Positions 9,920 to 17,645 of a DNA stretch of 64,000 bases are shown one piece after another. The notes under the pieces were generated by a model. The model made no database searches and was not told the origin of the DNA. It saw only the letters and a list, made by a program, of their open reading frames with translations. Every line of letters starts with the position of its first letter. Position 1 is the stretch's first letter. The position numbers and the translations under genes are program-made. Origin of the DNA: Brucepastera parasyntrophica (GTDB taxonomy: Bacteria; Spirochaetota; Spirochaetia; Treponematales; Treponemataceae); contig NZ_CP084606.1 of assembly GCF_022376835.1 (NCBI RefSeq), positions 1,482,501 to 1,546,500 on the forward strand, in the 5' to 3' direction.

Positions 9920-9989
9920 TTGACAATGATTCATGGATACTGTATATTTTAGTTGTAATGTTTTGTGTTACAACTAAAATATACAGTAT
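9920..9989 (+). promoter_or_regulatory. Promoter with overlapping 22-bp perfect inverted repeat (operator)
   Basis: TTGACA (9920-9925), a 17-base spacer and TATATT (9943-9948) form a good sigma-70 promoter. A perfect inverted repeat with 22-base arms (9937-9958 and 9968-9989, spacer 9) covers the -10 and start region. Its core AGTTGTAA-N9-TTACAACT recurs twice upstream of the next gene, so it reads as a repressor operator. Confidence 0.75.
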
Positions 9990-10003
9990 TTATGGAGCCG
10001 CTT

Positions 10004-10888
10004 ATGAACTCAAAGGCAATGCCCTATGCAAGAGAAACACATTTATATGCTGTAAAAGAACGCCCGGCGCCCATACCGGTATCAGAAGAAAAATCTGTTT
10101 TCTCTCAAATCTTCAGGTATTTTACTGAAGACGCCCAATTATATGTTCCGGTTCCCGATAATTATGGGGATCAACGGCGGCTCCTCCGGGCTTTGCTGAA
10201 TATCCGGGACCCCCGCCCGGTACCTGCTGAAATATTGGCGCTGCTTGACCGCTTTCTCTGGACGGAACGGCTTGAAGCGGGTATCGCGGAAACTGATAAA
10301 ATCCCCGTAATCCGGGACAGTCCGGGAAGCGGACGAAAGTCCGCTGATACAATTGCCCTCTGGCAGGGAGACATTTGCAGACTGGATACCGACGCCATAG
10401 TCAACGCGGCCAATGGAAAACTTCTGGGCTGTTTCCAGCCCCTCCATTCTTGTATCGATAATGCCATCCATTCCGCAGCCGGACCACAGCTGAGAGCCGA
10501 CTGCGACATAATCATGAAACTTCAGGACTGCGATGAACCTCCGGGCCAGGCAAAAATAACCCGGGCATATAACCTGCCCTCCCGTTTTGTGATACATACC
10601 GTTGGTCCCATAGTAAATACGGAACTTGAACAATTCCACAGGGTTTTACTTGCTTCCTGTTACCGCGCCTGCCTTGACCTGGCAGCTGACTCAGGACGAA
10701 TAAAAACCATCGCTTTTTGCTGCATATCCACCGGGGTTTACGGTTTCCCCGCAAAAGAAGCAGTACCCATAGCCGTGGAAACCGTTTCCGCCTGGCTGGA
10801 ACAGAATCCCTATACTTTTGAAAAGGTTATTTTCAATGTATTCACCAATTCAGATTATGATCTGTATAAAACGTATCTGAAAGCGTAA
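10004..10888 (+). CDS. Zinc-dependent macrodomain ADP-ribosylhydrolase
   Basis: A 294-residue protein with a helical N-terminal extension (about 1-110) and a macrodomain (about 115-290). The ADP-ribose-binding motif is AIVNAANGKLLG (131-142), followed by Cys143, His148 and Cys150 in GCFQPLHSC, the zinc-ligand pattern of macrodomains that accompany SirTM sirtuins. Such enzymes remove ADP-ribose that the partner sirtuin adds to protein. The start at 10004 is chosen for the GGAG site 7 bases upstream; a GTG at 9965 would fall inside the operator. It heads the macrodomain, PNPOx-like and sirtuin cluster. Confidence 0.9.
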   Translation: MNSKAMPYARETHLYAVKERPAPIPVSEEKSVFSQIFRYFTEDAQLYVPVPDNYGDQRRLLRALLNIRDPRPVPAEILALLDRFLWTERLEAGIAETDKIPVIRDSPGSGRKSADTIALWQGDICRLDTDAIVNAANGKLLGCFQPLHSCIDNAIHSAAGPQLRADCDIIMKLQDCDEPPGQAKITRAYNLPSRFVIHTVGPIVNTELEQFHRVLLASCYRACLDLAADSGRIKTIAFCCISTGVYGFPAKEAVPIAVETVSAWLEQNPYTFEKVIFNVFTNSDYDLYKTYLKA

Positions 10889-10904
10889 TTTTTTTTATTT
10901 TTTC

Positions 10905-10971
10905 TGTTGTAACACTTGACATTACAACAAACGTGGTATAAATTATAGTTGTAATAAATAATATTACAACT
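10905..10971 (+). promoter_or_regulatory. Promoter with two tandem TTGTAA-N9-TTACAA operators
   Basis: Two dyads share 8-base arms and a 9-base spacer: TGTTGTAA (10905-10912)/TTACAACA (10922-10929) and AGTTGTAA (10947-10954)/TTACAACT (10964-10971). A -35 TTGACA (10916-10921) lies inside the first spacer and a -10-like TATAAA (10937-10942) between the two. Architecture matches the operator before the macrodomain gene, implying one regulator for both. Confidence 0.75.
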
Positions 10972-10991
10972 AATCAATGAGGAGATTTCGT

Positions 10992-11396
10992 ATGAATGAA
11001 GTAAAAGAGTTTCTTTCAAAGAACGATGTCCAGTTTTTCGCCACTGTTGGACTGGACGGAAAGCCCAAGGTCCGGCCTTTCCAGTTTATGCTGGAGGAGG
11101 ATGGAAAGTATTATTTCTGCACATCCAACAAAAAACCGGTTTTCGAAGAAATCAAAAAACAGCCCTATGTTGAAGTCTGCTGTTCCAGTCCTGACTTTTC
11201 CTGGCTCCGTCTGAAAGGGAAGGTTGTTTTTTCCCGGGACATGGCACTTAAAGGAAAAATCCAGGACGCAAGTCCCCTGGTAAAATCCATCTATAAAACG
11301 CCGGATAATCCCGATTTTGAGATTTTCTATCTTGATGAGGCGGAAGCAACTATAGCGGACTTCAGCGGAAATCCTGCCAGGACATTCAGGCTGTGA
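10992..11396 (+). CDS. Pyridoxamine 5'-phosphate oxidase-like flavin-binding protein
   Basis: A 134-residue cytoplasmic split beta-barrel protein. The family's opening strand pattern is clear (FLSKNDVQFFATVGLDGKPK VRPF in two parts, then YYFCTSNKKPVFEEIKKQP). Small members usually bind FMN or F420 and act as oxidoreductases of unknown substrate. The start at 10992 follows GAGGAG; a GTG/ATG further upstream overlaps that site. It has its own operator-controlled promoter and sits 36 bases before the sirtuin gene. Its place in an ADP-ribosylation operon is unusual; a redox or oxidative-stress link is inference. Confidence 0.85.
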   Translation: MNEVKEFLSKNDVQFFATVGLDGKPKVRPFQFMLEEDGKYYFCTSNKKPVFEEIKKQPYVEVCCSSPDFSWLRLKGKVVFSRDMALKGKIQDASPLVKSIYKTPDNPDFEIFYLDEAEATIADFSGNPARTFRL

Positions 11397-11432
11397 GAAA
11401 CGCGTAAAACATCAGAGTATCGGAGGAAGAAA

Positions 11433-12326
11433 ATGAAAACGACCGGCAGCGTTATTTCAACACTGGAAACAGACGAGGTACAGGAAGCCATACAAACAGC
11501 TGACAGAATCATCATTGGCGCGGGGTCCGGACTCTCGGCGGCGGCAGGGCTGCTGTATATGGATTTTTCCACATTCAGGGCCTGGTTCCCGGGGTATCAC
11601 GAAAAATACGGCATCCGGTATATCTACGAAGCGACGTTCTACCCTTTTTCCACTCCTGAAGAAAATTTTGCCTTTTGGGCCCGGCATATAAACAAGGTCC
11701 GTTTTGAGTTTCCGGCGGGAAAGCCTTATCTGGATTTGCTTAGCCTGATAAAGGAAAAAAACTACTTTGTCCTCACCACCAATGTGGACAGTCAGTTTTA
11801 TAAAGCCGGATTTGACAAAGAGCGGATATGGACGCCCCAGGGGGATTACGCTTTCTTTCAATGCTCCAGACCCTGCAGTACTGAATTATATGGAAACGAA
11901 CTTATGGTCAGGGAAATGCTGGCAAACATGGAAAAAGATTCATTTTCCATCCGTACGGAAGATGTTCCCCGCTGTCCGCACTGCGGCAGCCTTCTGGAAC
12001 CGAATATCCGGAAGGGAGACAACTTTGTGGAAACTCCATGGATGGAAAAGCATACAGCCTTTCTTGATTTCATCAATGGAGCAAAACAGGATTCTCTGCT
12101 TCTCCTGGAACTGGGAGCGGGATTCAATACTCCCGGAATTATCCGGTATCCCTTTGAGCAGATCGCGGCCAAATGGAAAAATGCCCGGCTCATACGGATA
12201 AACCGGGACGATGCCGGATTGAGTATCCCTCAGGCAAGTGAACGCACAAAGATTATCAAGGATGATTTACTGCATCTCCTTGATACACTGGTCTGCGAAG
12301 AACCTTCAGTATATGGGAAAAGGTGA
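11433..12326 (+). CDS. SirTM-type (class M) sirtuin, putative protein ADP-ribosyltransferase
   Basis: A 297-residue Sir2-family protein. The NAD-binding motif GAGSGLSAAAG is at residues 29-39, followed by the class-specific stretch YMDFSTFRAWFPGYHEKYG. TTNVDSQFYKAGF matches the TNVD region, and TPQGDYAFFQC lacks the classical catalytic His, as in SirTM enzymes. The Cys pairs QCSRPC and CPHC suggest the structural zinc site. Known SirTMs use NAD+ to ADP-ribosylate lipoylated GcvH-like proteins next to a macrodomain hydrolase. Here the macrodomain gene is two genes upstream, but no GcvH-L or lipoate ligase gene is present. Confidence 0.9.
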   Translation: MKTTGSVISTLETDEVQEAIQTADRIIIGAGSGLSAAAGLLYMDFSTFRAWFPGYHEKYGIRYIYEATFYPFSTPEENFAFWARHINKVRFEFPAGKPYLDLLSLIKEKNYFVLTTNVDSQFYKAGFDKERIWTPQGDYAFFQCSRPCSTELYGNELMVREMLANMEKDSFSIRTEDVPRCPHCGSLLEPNIRKGDNFVETPWMEKHTAFLDFINGAKQDSLLLLELGAGFNTPGIIRYPFEQIAAKWKNARLIRINRDDAGLSIPQASERTKIIKDDLLHLLDTLVCEEPSVYGKR

Positions 12327-12337
12327 TATTTTTTTAA

Positions 12338-12370
12338 GCCTTGATGTAATAATAATTATTACATCAAGGC
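12338..12370. promoter_or_regulatory. Perfect 33-base palindrome, TGTAA-N9-TTACA operator-like
   Basis: GCCTTGATGTAATAAT-A-ATTATTACATCAAGGC, 16-base arms around a central A, lies 11 bases after the sirtuin stop. The core TGATGTAA-N9-TTACATCA has the same 9-base spacing as the three upstream operators. It could equally act as a terminator, but no clean T-tract follows; it lies 82 bases before the next gene. Confidence 0.65.
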
Positions 12371-12452
12371 GCAATAAAGCCGCCGTCGGCGGCAGCACAA
12401 ATACATACATGATTTCCGGAGACCATCGGCCGGAAATCCCAAGGAGATTACG

Positions 12453-13255
12453 ATGAAAATCAAAACTTTTCTGTTTCTTGGCGCAGTATACTGCGCGGTC
12501 CTTCTGGCTTCCTGCGCCGGCGCCGGAAAAAATGGTGTCGCAGACAAAAACGTCAGTACCCGGCAAACCGGGAATGTAAAAGTCCACACCTATTCCGCCG
12601 GCGGAGCCAACGCGGTAGTGGTGGAAAACACCAAACTCGTTATTTTCGATAGTTTCGGCGGATCTGATGCCAACACCGGCTTTAAGGCTTTTGTGACTTC
12701 CCTGAACAAACCCATTGACCGGGTTTTCATAAGCCACAGTGATGACCACCACTGGTTAGGAATTGACGAGCTGTTTCCCAATACCGATCTTTACAGTGTG
12801 GACGCGGCGGCAATCAAACAGAATCCCCAGGGCGCGGCGCTCCCTGTAATCGGTCTGGCTGACGGTAACCTTACCGTGGATGGCGTAACATACGAGTTTG
12901 TCACTTACCGGGACCTGGGTTCCTGGGTTATCAAACTTCCCGCCCAGAAAATCGCCATGGTTCACCACCTGGGGTATGCGGAATTCCATGTTCCCCTGCC
13001 CCCTCTGGATACCCGCCTGGACATTCTGAAAGGCCTTGAAAAAGAAGGCTATACCTGGTTTATCGGGGGCATGGCACACCCATGGCAGCCGGGAAATTCA
13101 TTTCCCAGGTCGAAGAATATAATAACTTCGTAAAGAATGCCGTGGCGGCCTATAAAACTCCCGCGGAAGCCAAGGCAGCCATTACAGCCCAATATCCTGA
13201 CTGGGGCGGAGACTATCTTCTGGATATCTTCCTCCCCCTGTTTTACGGAAATTGA
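12453..13255 (+). CDS. Metallo-beta-lactamase-fold lipoprotein (frameshifted)
   Basis: A signal peptide with lipobox LLASC indicates a lipid-anchored envelope protein. The fold signature SHSDDHHWLGIDELF replaces the usual HxHxDH, with later KIAMVHHLGYA and FIGGMAHP. The family is subclass B1-like in layout, but substrate is unknown. The frame stops early at 13133. Inserting one C in the CCC run at 13079-13081 restores the reading frame (AAGKFISQVEEYNNFVKNAV and on) to a stop at 13255, so the gene is probably about 267 residues and intact in life. It has a good AGGAGA site and lies after the palindrome, perhaps sharing its control. Confidence 0.75.
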
Positions 13256-13377
13256 AGCGCCGCAGATTTCATACCCCGGTTTTCGGAATGTTTCCGGAAA
13301 CCGGTATATTTTAGCAACAGCAAGCGGCCTCGCAGAAAAGATTTTTCCAAAGGCCGCTTTTTAATTTTCCTGGCGTC

Positions 13378-13406
13378 TTACACTCAACCATAAATAGTGG
13401 TATAAT
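13378..13406 (+). promoter_or_regulatory. Sigma-70-type promoter of the Rrf2 gene
   Basis: TTACAC (13378-13383), a 17-base spacer and a perfect TATAAT (13401-13406) lie 20 bases before the Rrf2 start, with AAAGGA as ribosome binding site. No TGTAA-N9-TTACA dyad is present here. Confidence 0.65.
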
Positions 13407-13425
13407 TTCTTTAAAGGAAATTATT

Positions 13426-13848
13426 ATGCAGATAGGGACAAAATTTTCCATAGCCATTCACATTCTTCTCAGCGCCGAGGTCTTCAAAGAAACCCACAAA
13501 GTAACCAGTGATTTTATCGCTTCCAGCGCCAATACAAATCCGGTTATTATACGGAATATCATGGGGATGCTTAAAGAAGCAGGTATCATTGAAGTAGCAG
13601 CGGGGACCGGAGGCATTACCCTGACCCGGAAACCAAAAGATATATCACTTAAGGACATTTATCTTGCCATTGATCCGGTTAAGGATGGCCGGTTATTCAA
13701 AATTCATCAGAATACAGAACCAAACTGTCCTGTCGGCGGCAACATCGAGCGTATCCTTAACCCCTATTTTTTCAAAGCCCAGAATGCCATGGAAAACGAA
13801 CTGGGCAAATACAATCTGAAAAACCTTCTGGATGATCTGAAACAATAG
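13426..13848 (+). CDS. Rrf2-family transcriptional regulator
   Basis: A 140-residue winged-helix protein opening with the family pattern MQIGTKFSIAIHILLSAE and followed by TSDFIASSANTNPVIIRNIMGMLKEAG. A single Cys in NTEPNCPVG near residue 104 sits where Fe-S or redox-sensing members carry their cysteines, but the three-Cys cluster is absent, so it is likely a one-Cys or cofactor-free type. It lies just downstream of the macrodomain-sirtuin locus and is a candidate for the repressor acting on the TGTAA-N9-TTACA dyads; this is inference, since its own promoter lacks the dyad. Confidence 0.9.
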   Translation: MQIGTKFSIAIHILLSAEVFKETHKVTSDFIASSANTNPVIIRNIMGMLKEAGIIEVAAGTGGITLTRKPKDISLKDIYLAIDPVKDGRLFKIHQNTEPNCPVGGNIERILNPYFFKAQNAMENELGKYNLKNLLDDLKQ

Positions 13849-14008
13849 TATCGCTGATTACTTATTACCGGACGTACATTCCTTCGCATTTTTGTCCAGG
13901 GCTATTCGGGTATTTATCAATGAAAATACCATTCCGGGAGTCATTAAAAATTTCTCTTTCTTTTATCAATTTTTTTCTATTGCTATTGACATCATTGAAA
14001 ATATTACG

Positions 14009-14030
14009 TTACTTACCTACCAGTAAGTAA
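14009..14030. promoter_or_regulatory. TetR-type operator
   Basis: TTACTTAC (14009-14016) and GTAAGTAA (14023-14030) form a perfect dyad with a 6-base spacer. It lies downstream of a TTGACA at 13986-13991 and 33 bases before the TetR-family start. The pattern is typical of autoregulated TetR/AcrR repressors. Confidence 0.75.
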
Positions 14031-14062
14031 ATAACCGGCGGTATTATAAGGATGTGATAAAC

Positions 14063-14644
14063 ATGCCAACCGATACAAAAGAAAAAACTTTGAAGCTGTC
14101 TTTATCAATGATTCAGCGGCGAAGTTTTTCCTCTTTTAGTTATGATGATATTTCAAGGAAGCTTGGAGTAACCAAAGCGGCCATACATTACCATTTTGAG
14201 AGCAAAGCTGACCTGGGTATGGCTTTATGCGAGCGGATCAAAAAAGCAATGCAGGACCGGTATGAACAGAGCCTTAACGGGATACGTACACGGCGGGAAC
14301 ATCCGTGGAATTTTATTGAAAATATTATCAGCACAATAGGTCCGGGCGACAATTGTCCCATATCCAGTCTGCAGGCTGATTACGAAAATCTTCCGGCCCG
14401 TTTGCAGGAAAAAATAAGGGAACTCAGTGAGCTCCAGCTTGAATTGTTCCGTTCGCTGGTACGGGAATACGCACCCCGGCTCAGGAATGAGGACTTTGTT
14501 GTGACAGCTTTTCTGGGCATAAAAGGCGCATTGCTGTACCGCCGTATACTCGGCCAGAAGTTTTTTGTCACTTCGCTGCAATCCATCAGAAAACAGTTTG
14601 ATTCCTCATTGAAAGAACAAACCGGAGCGGGAAAGCGGAAATAA
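14063..14644 (+). CDS. TetR/AcrR-family transcriptional regulator
   Basis: A 193-residue repressor-type protein. The N-terminal helix-turn-helix reads FSYDDISRKLGVTKAAIHYHF with the usual HxHF ending; the C-terminal half is the variable ligand-binding and dimer domain. The ATG at 14063 has AAGGA 10 bases upstream and is preferred over a GTG at 14054. A perfect operator dyad lies just upstream, so autoregulation is likely. The following FMN-binding lipoprotein and flavodoxin genes on the same strand are the probable targets. Ligand unknown. Confidence 0.9.
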   Translation: MPTDTKEKTLKLSLSMIQRRSFSSFSYDDISRKLGVTKAAIHYHFESKADLGMALCERIKKAMQDRYEQSLNGIRTRREHPWNFIENIISTIGPGDNCPISSLQADYENLPARLQEKIRELSELQLELFRSLVREYAPRLRNEDFVVTAFLGIKGALLYRRILGQKFFVTSLQSIRKQFDSSLKEQTGAGKRK

Positions 14645-14702
14645 GTTTAAAACGGGTTCCTGAATATTGAAATTGAATATCTATATTACGGAGGAAGCAG
14701 AA

Positions 14703-15100
14703 ATGAAAACAAAAAAAACGGCGTGATTCTTGCATTCTTATTGATCATTAGCTTTGTATCCTGCGCCAGCAATAATGACGCGCAGCCGGCCAATGACGGA
14801 CAGCAAGGTATTGAGTCCGTTGATTTTTCCCAAATACCGGACGGTAATTATACAGGGTCGGCAAAAAAATTTGTAGTACGGGCGACAGTGTCTGTGGATG
14901 TAAAGGACGGGGAAGTAACGGATATAGAAATACTTAAACACGTTAACGGAAAAGGAAAAAAAGCCGAGGCAATCACCGCAGATGTTATCAGGGAACAATC
15001 ACTGGATGTTGACGTTATTTCTTCAGCAACACTGAGCAGCAGAACTATTCTGGAAGCAATTGAAAACGCGTTAACACAAGACACAAAAACTACTGAATAA
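14703..15100 (+). CDS. FMN-binding domain lipoprotein (apparent frameshift in leader)
   Basis: The intended start is ATG 14703, preceded by GGAGGA. It runs into a stop unless one A is added to the A8 run at 14711-14718, after which it reads through a signal peptide with lipobox FVSCA into the domain. Without the correction, translation could only begin at GTG 14723. The mature part is an FMN_bind domain (about 35-125): DGNYTGSAKKF, an internal VDVKDGEVTDIEI, and ISSATLSSR, the region where this family carries covalent FMN on Thr. Envelope electron transfer is the usual role. It pairs with the flavodoxin downstream. Confidence 0.8.
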
Positions 15101-15210
15101 ATACCGGCGCGTAATTAATTATCCGCAAGCTGTGCAAGTTTCTGAAACTGCCTGAACGGAATTGTACCGGCGGAAAGCCGGGTAATATATTTATTTTGGA
15201 GGGACGTGCC

Positions 15211-15699
15211 ATGAAAATGACTGCCGTATATTATTCAAAAACCGGCAACACAAAAAAAATGGCTGAGGAAATCGTATCAGGGATGCTGACTGCGGACGGG
15301 GCCGAAGCGAAAGCAATGGGCATAGACGATATAGATGAAAACTGGATTAAGGAAAGCAAATGCATAGTTGTGGGCTCTCCTATTTATATGGCTGATATAA
15401 GCAGTGAAATTAAGAACTGGCTTGAAAACGCCTTTATGAAATACGGACCGATGGGAAAGATCGGCGGAGCTTTCGCAACAGCGGACTATATACATGGCGG
15501 CGGGGAACTGGGGCTACGGACAATACTGGATCACATGATGGTATTCGGAATGCTTACCTATTCCGGCGGCGGAGTTCTCGGAAAGCCGGTTGTCCATTTG
15601 GGACCGGTTGGTTGGGCCAATCATCTGGAAGAAAACCTGGAAGCGTTCAGAATATACGGACAGCGTATGTCTAAAATGACAATAGAATTATTTAAATAA
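15211..15699 (+). CDS. Flavodoxin-family protein
   Basis: A 162-residue cytoplasmic flavodoxin-like protein. The FMN phosphate-binding loop is at the N-terminus (YYSKTGNTKKMAEEI, about 7-21), followed by VGSPIYMADISSEIKNWLE and FATADYIHGGGELGLRTI for the isoalloxazine pocket, a WrbA/NAD(P)H-oxidoreductase-like layout. The start at 15211 has GGAGGG upstream; earlier in-frame start codons lie in that site. It closes a TetR, FMN-lipoprotein, flavodoxin unit and is followed by a strong terminator. A redox partner role for the lipoprotein is inferred from the neighbourhood. Confidence 0.88.
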   Translation: MKMTAVYYSKTGNTKKMAEEIVSGMLTADGAEAKAMGIDDIDENWIKESKCIVVGSPIYMADISSEIKNWLENAFMKYGPMGKIGGAFATADYIHGGGELGLRTILDHMMVFGMLTYSGGGVLGKPVVHLGPVGWANHLEENLEAFRIYGQRMSKMTIELFK

Positions 15700-15712
15700 A
15701 CTTCGTTAAAAG

Positions 15713-15748
15713 AAAAAGCGCGCCTCGCAGCGGGGATGCGCTTTTTTT
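15713..15748 (+). terminator. Rho-independent terminator after flavodoxin
   Basis: AAAAAGCGC (15713-15721) pairs with GCGCTTTTT (15738-15746), and the T-run extends to 15748. It lies 14 bases after the flavodoxin stop. Confidence 0.9.
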
Positions 15749-15876
15749 GTTTTGGCCGGAATTTTTTTTGAATAAAAAATACTTAAGTCCTGCTATGAAT
15801 TATACCAAAAATCCTTTTTTATCCCCTGATTATAAAGAACATTTCTTGTAAATATATCATTTAATACATAAATATA

Positions 15877-15931
15877 TTGACAACTATCTATATACAAATT
15901 ATATTCATCATATAGATATATATCTATATAC
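15877..15931 (+). promoter_or_regulatory. Promoter and ATCTATATAC repeats upstream of the permease
   Basis: TTGACA (15877-15882), a 17-base spacer and TATATT (15900-15905) form a promoter. ATCTATATACAA occurs twice, at 15886 and again at about 15922, flanking it. A similar ATAGATAATTATC lies in the leader of the nearby arsR-like gene (about 17561-17575), so these AT-rich elements may be ArsR operators. Confidence 0.6.
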
Positions 15932-15942
15932 AAGGAAAAACA

Positions 15943-16947
15943 ATGATTGTATTTGAATGGATGAATTCCCAGCTGCTTAAGATGCAGTGGCTGGATGACC
16001 TCGTCCGCCTTTTGGTGGAGAATGTCTTTGGACTGAGCATAGAGAGCCAGTTAGGCGGGAGCATTCATTTTTTTATATATGATGTGATTAAGATATTCAT
16101 CCTCCTGTCGGTACTGATATTCGGCATCTCCTATATCCAGAGTTTTTTTCCGCCCGAACGCACGAAAAAGCTCATGGGCCGGTTTAACGGAATTACCGCC
16201 AATATTATCGCCGCCCTGCTGGGAACTGTTACGCCGTTCTGTTCCTGTTCATCAATCCCGCTTTTTATCGGCTTTACCGGCGCGGGGCTTCCGATCGGAG
16301 TGACCTTCTCCTTTCTCATATCTTCTCCCCTAGTCGATATAGCGTCCATCATCCTTCTTGCCAGCATTTTTAACTGGAAGATTGCCATCGCGTATGTGGC
16401 TGTCGGCCTGATCCTTGCTGTCGCGGGGGGAACCATAATCAGCAGGCTTAAACTGGAAAAATATGTCGAGCCCTTTGTTTACGGCAATAAAATACATGAT
16501 ATACAGCAGGAAAAACTTTCAGTAAAAGAACGGCTTGAATTTGCGAAAGACCAGGTCCTGGACATCATCAAAAAAGTCTGGCTTTATATTCTCATCGGCG
16601 TAGGTATAGGCGCGGTTATACATAACTGGATTCCCGAGTCCGTAATAACCGCTGTTCTTGGGGATGATAAGTGGTATTCGGTCCCCCTGGCCAGTATTAT
16701 CGGGATACCTATCTATGCCGATATTTTCGGGATCCTGCCTATCGCCGAGGCTCTGGTCGCCAAGGGAGCGGGATTGGGAACGGTACTGTCTTTTATGATG
16801 GGAGTTACGGCCCTTTCCCTCCCGTCAATTATTATGCTGAAAAAGGTGGTGAAGTCAAAACTGCTGTGGACATTTATCGGTATTGTAACTGCGGGAATTA
16901 TTATTATCGGGTATTTGTTTAACGCCTTTGCCTATCTTTTATATTAA
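15943..16947 (+). CDS. Permease, UPF0718/ArsP-like family
   Basis: A 334-residue inner-membrane protein with about eight segments. The family hallmark is the cysteine motif TPFCSCSSIPLFIGF near residue 97 and a matching second half (IPIYADIFGILPIAEAL), giving an internal pseudo-repeat. Members include ArsP, an efflux permease for trivalent organoarsenicals; others are uncharacterised. The gene runs toward an ArsR-family regulator and is followed 12 bases later by a thioredoxin-like protein, a common trio. Metalloid or thiol-reactive compound export is inferred from that context. Confidence 0.85.
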   Translation: MIVFEWMNSQLLKMQWLDDLVRLLVENVFGLSIESQLGGSIHFFIYDVIKIFILLSVLIFGISYIQSFFPPERTKKLMGRFNGITANIIAALLGTVTPFCSCSSIPLFIGFTGAGLPIGVTFSFLISSPLVDIASIILLASIFNWKIAIAYVAVGLILAVAGGTIISRLKLEKYVEPFVYGNKIHDIQQEKLSVKERLEFAKDQVLDIIKKVWLYILIGVGIGAVIHNWIPESVITAVLGDDKWYSVPLASIIGIPIYADIFGILPIAEALVAKGAGLGTVLSFMMGVTALSLPSIIMLKKVVKSKLLWTFIGIVTAGIIIIGYLFNAFAYLLY

Positions 16948-16959
16948 GGAGAAAGAGAA

Positions 16960-17193
16960 ATGACTATAAAGATTTTAGGTTCCGGATGCAGAAACTGCGT
17001 GACACTGGAAGAAAATGCAAAGAAGGCTTTAAAGAATCTTGGACTGGAGGCTGATGTTGTTAAAGTAACCAGCTTTGAGGAAATGGCGGGATACGGAATC
17101 ATGTCCACCCCCGGACTGGTGATAGACGAAAAGCTTGTCTCATCCGGCAAGGTGCTGAAACCTGCGGAAATTGAAAAGCTGCTTCAGCATTGA
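16960..17193 (+). CDS. Thioredoxin-fold small redox protein
   Basis: A 77-residue protein of the redox-active disulfide protein 2 type. The CxxC is Cys10 and Cys13 in GSGCRNC, and the cis-Pro loop is visible as IMSTPGLVIDEKLVSSGKV. It starts 12 bases after the permease stop with AAGGAGAAAG as ribosome binding site, so the two are co-transcribed. Such proteins regularly accompany UPF0718 permeases and may deliver or reduce the thiol-bound substrate; the partner is not known. Confidence 0.9.
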   Translation: MTIKILGSGCRNCVTLEENAKKALKNLGLEADVVKVTSFEEMAGYGIMSTPGLVIDEKLVSSGKVLKPAEIEKLLQH

Positions 17194-17230
17194 TAAAAAT
17201 GATCCGGAGGAAGAACATATTTTGTGCAGC

Positions 17231-17545
17231 TCAACAAGCCTTGCCCTTGTCCGTTTTCTTCTTACCGGGAAGAGGAGTTAATTCACCAAGGAATTGTTCC
17301 AGCTGCTTTACCCGGCTTTCATTCATTGTATACCGCATCCACTGTCCGTCTTTGCGGCCTTCAACCAGCCCGCAGTCAGTAAGCATTTTCATGTGATAGG
17401 ACAGGGTCGGCTGGCTTATATTGACTTCTTCCAGAATATTGCAGGCGCAGCGTTCATCATTGGAAAGCAATGAGAATATTTTCAGTCTTGTTTCATCTGA
17501 TAAAACTTTAAACAGCAGGGCGTATTCGCCAAAGGCTTTTTCCAT
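17231..17545 (-). CDS. ArsR-family transcriptional repressor
   Basis: A 104-residue winged-helix regulator: ALLFKVLSDETRLKIFSLLSN at the start, then the metal-site motif ERCACNILEEVNISQPTLSYHMKML with the ELCVCDL-like Cys pair, and a wing with GRKDGQWMRY. The Cys pair indicates a metalloid or metal sensor. ATG 17545 follows GGAGAT; an upstream ATG at 17566 is possible. It converges on the permease/thioredoxin operon (38-base gap between stops) and is the likely repressor of it. Confidence 0.9.
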   Translation of the reverse strand: MEKAFGEYALLFKVLSDETRLKIFSLLSNDERCACNILEEVNISQPTLSYHMKMLTDCGLVEGRKDGQWMRYTMNESRVKQLEQFLGELTPLPGKKKTDKGKAC

Positions 17546-17645
17546 AAATTTATCTCCGAGATACATAGATAATTATCAATATACTTAATAAGGTTTAAAA
17601 CTGTCAACAGTTTTTCCCATACCTTTTGCCCCGCCATGCCAGCTA

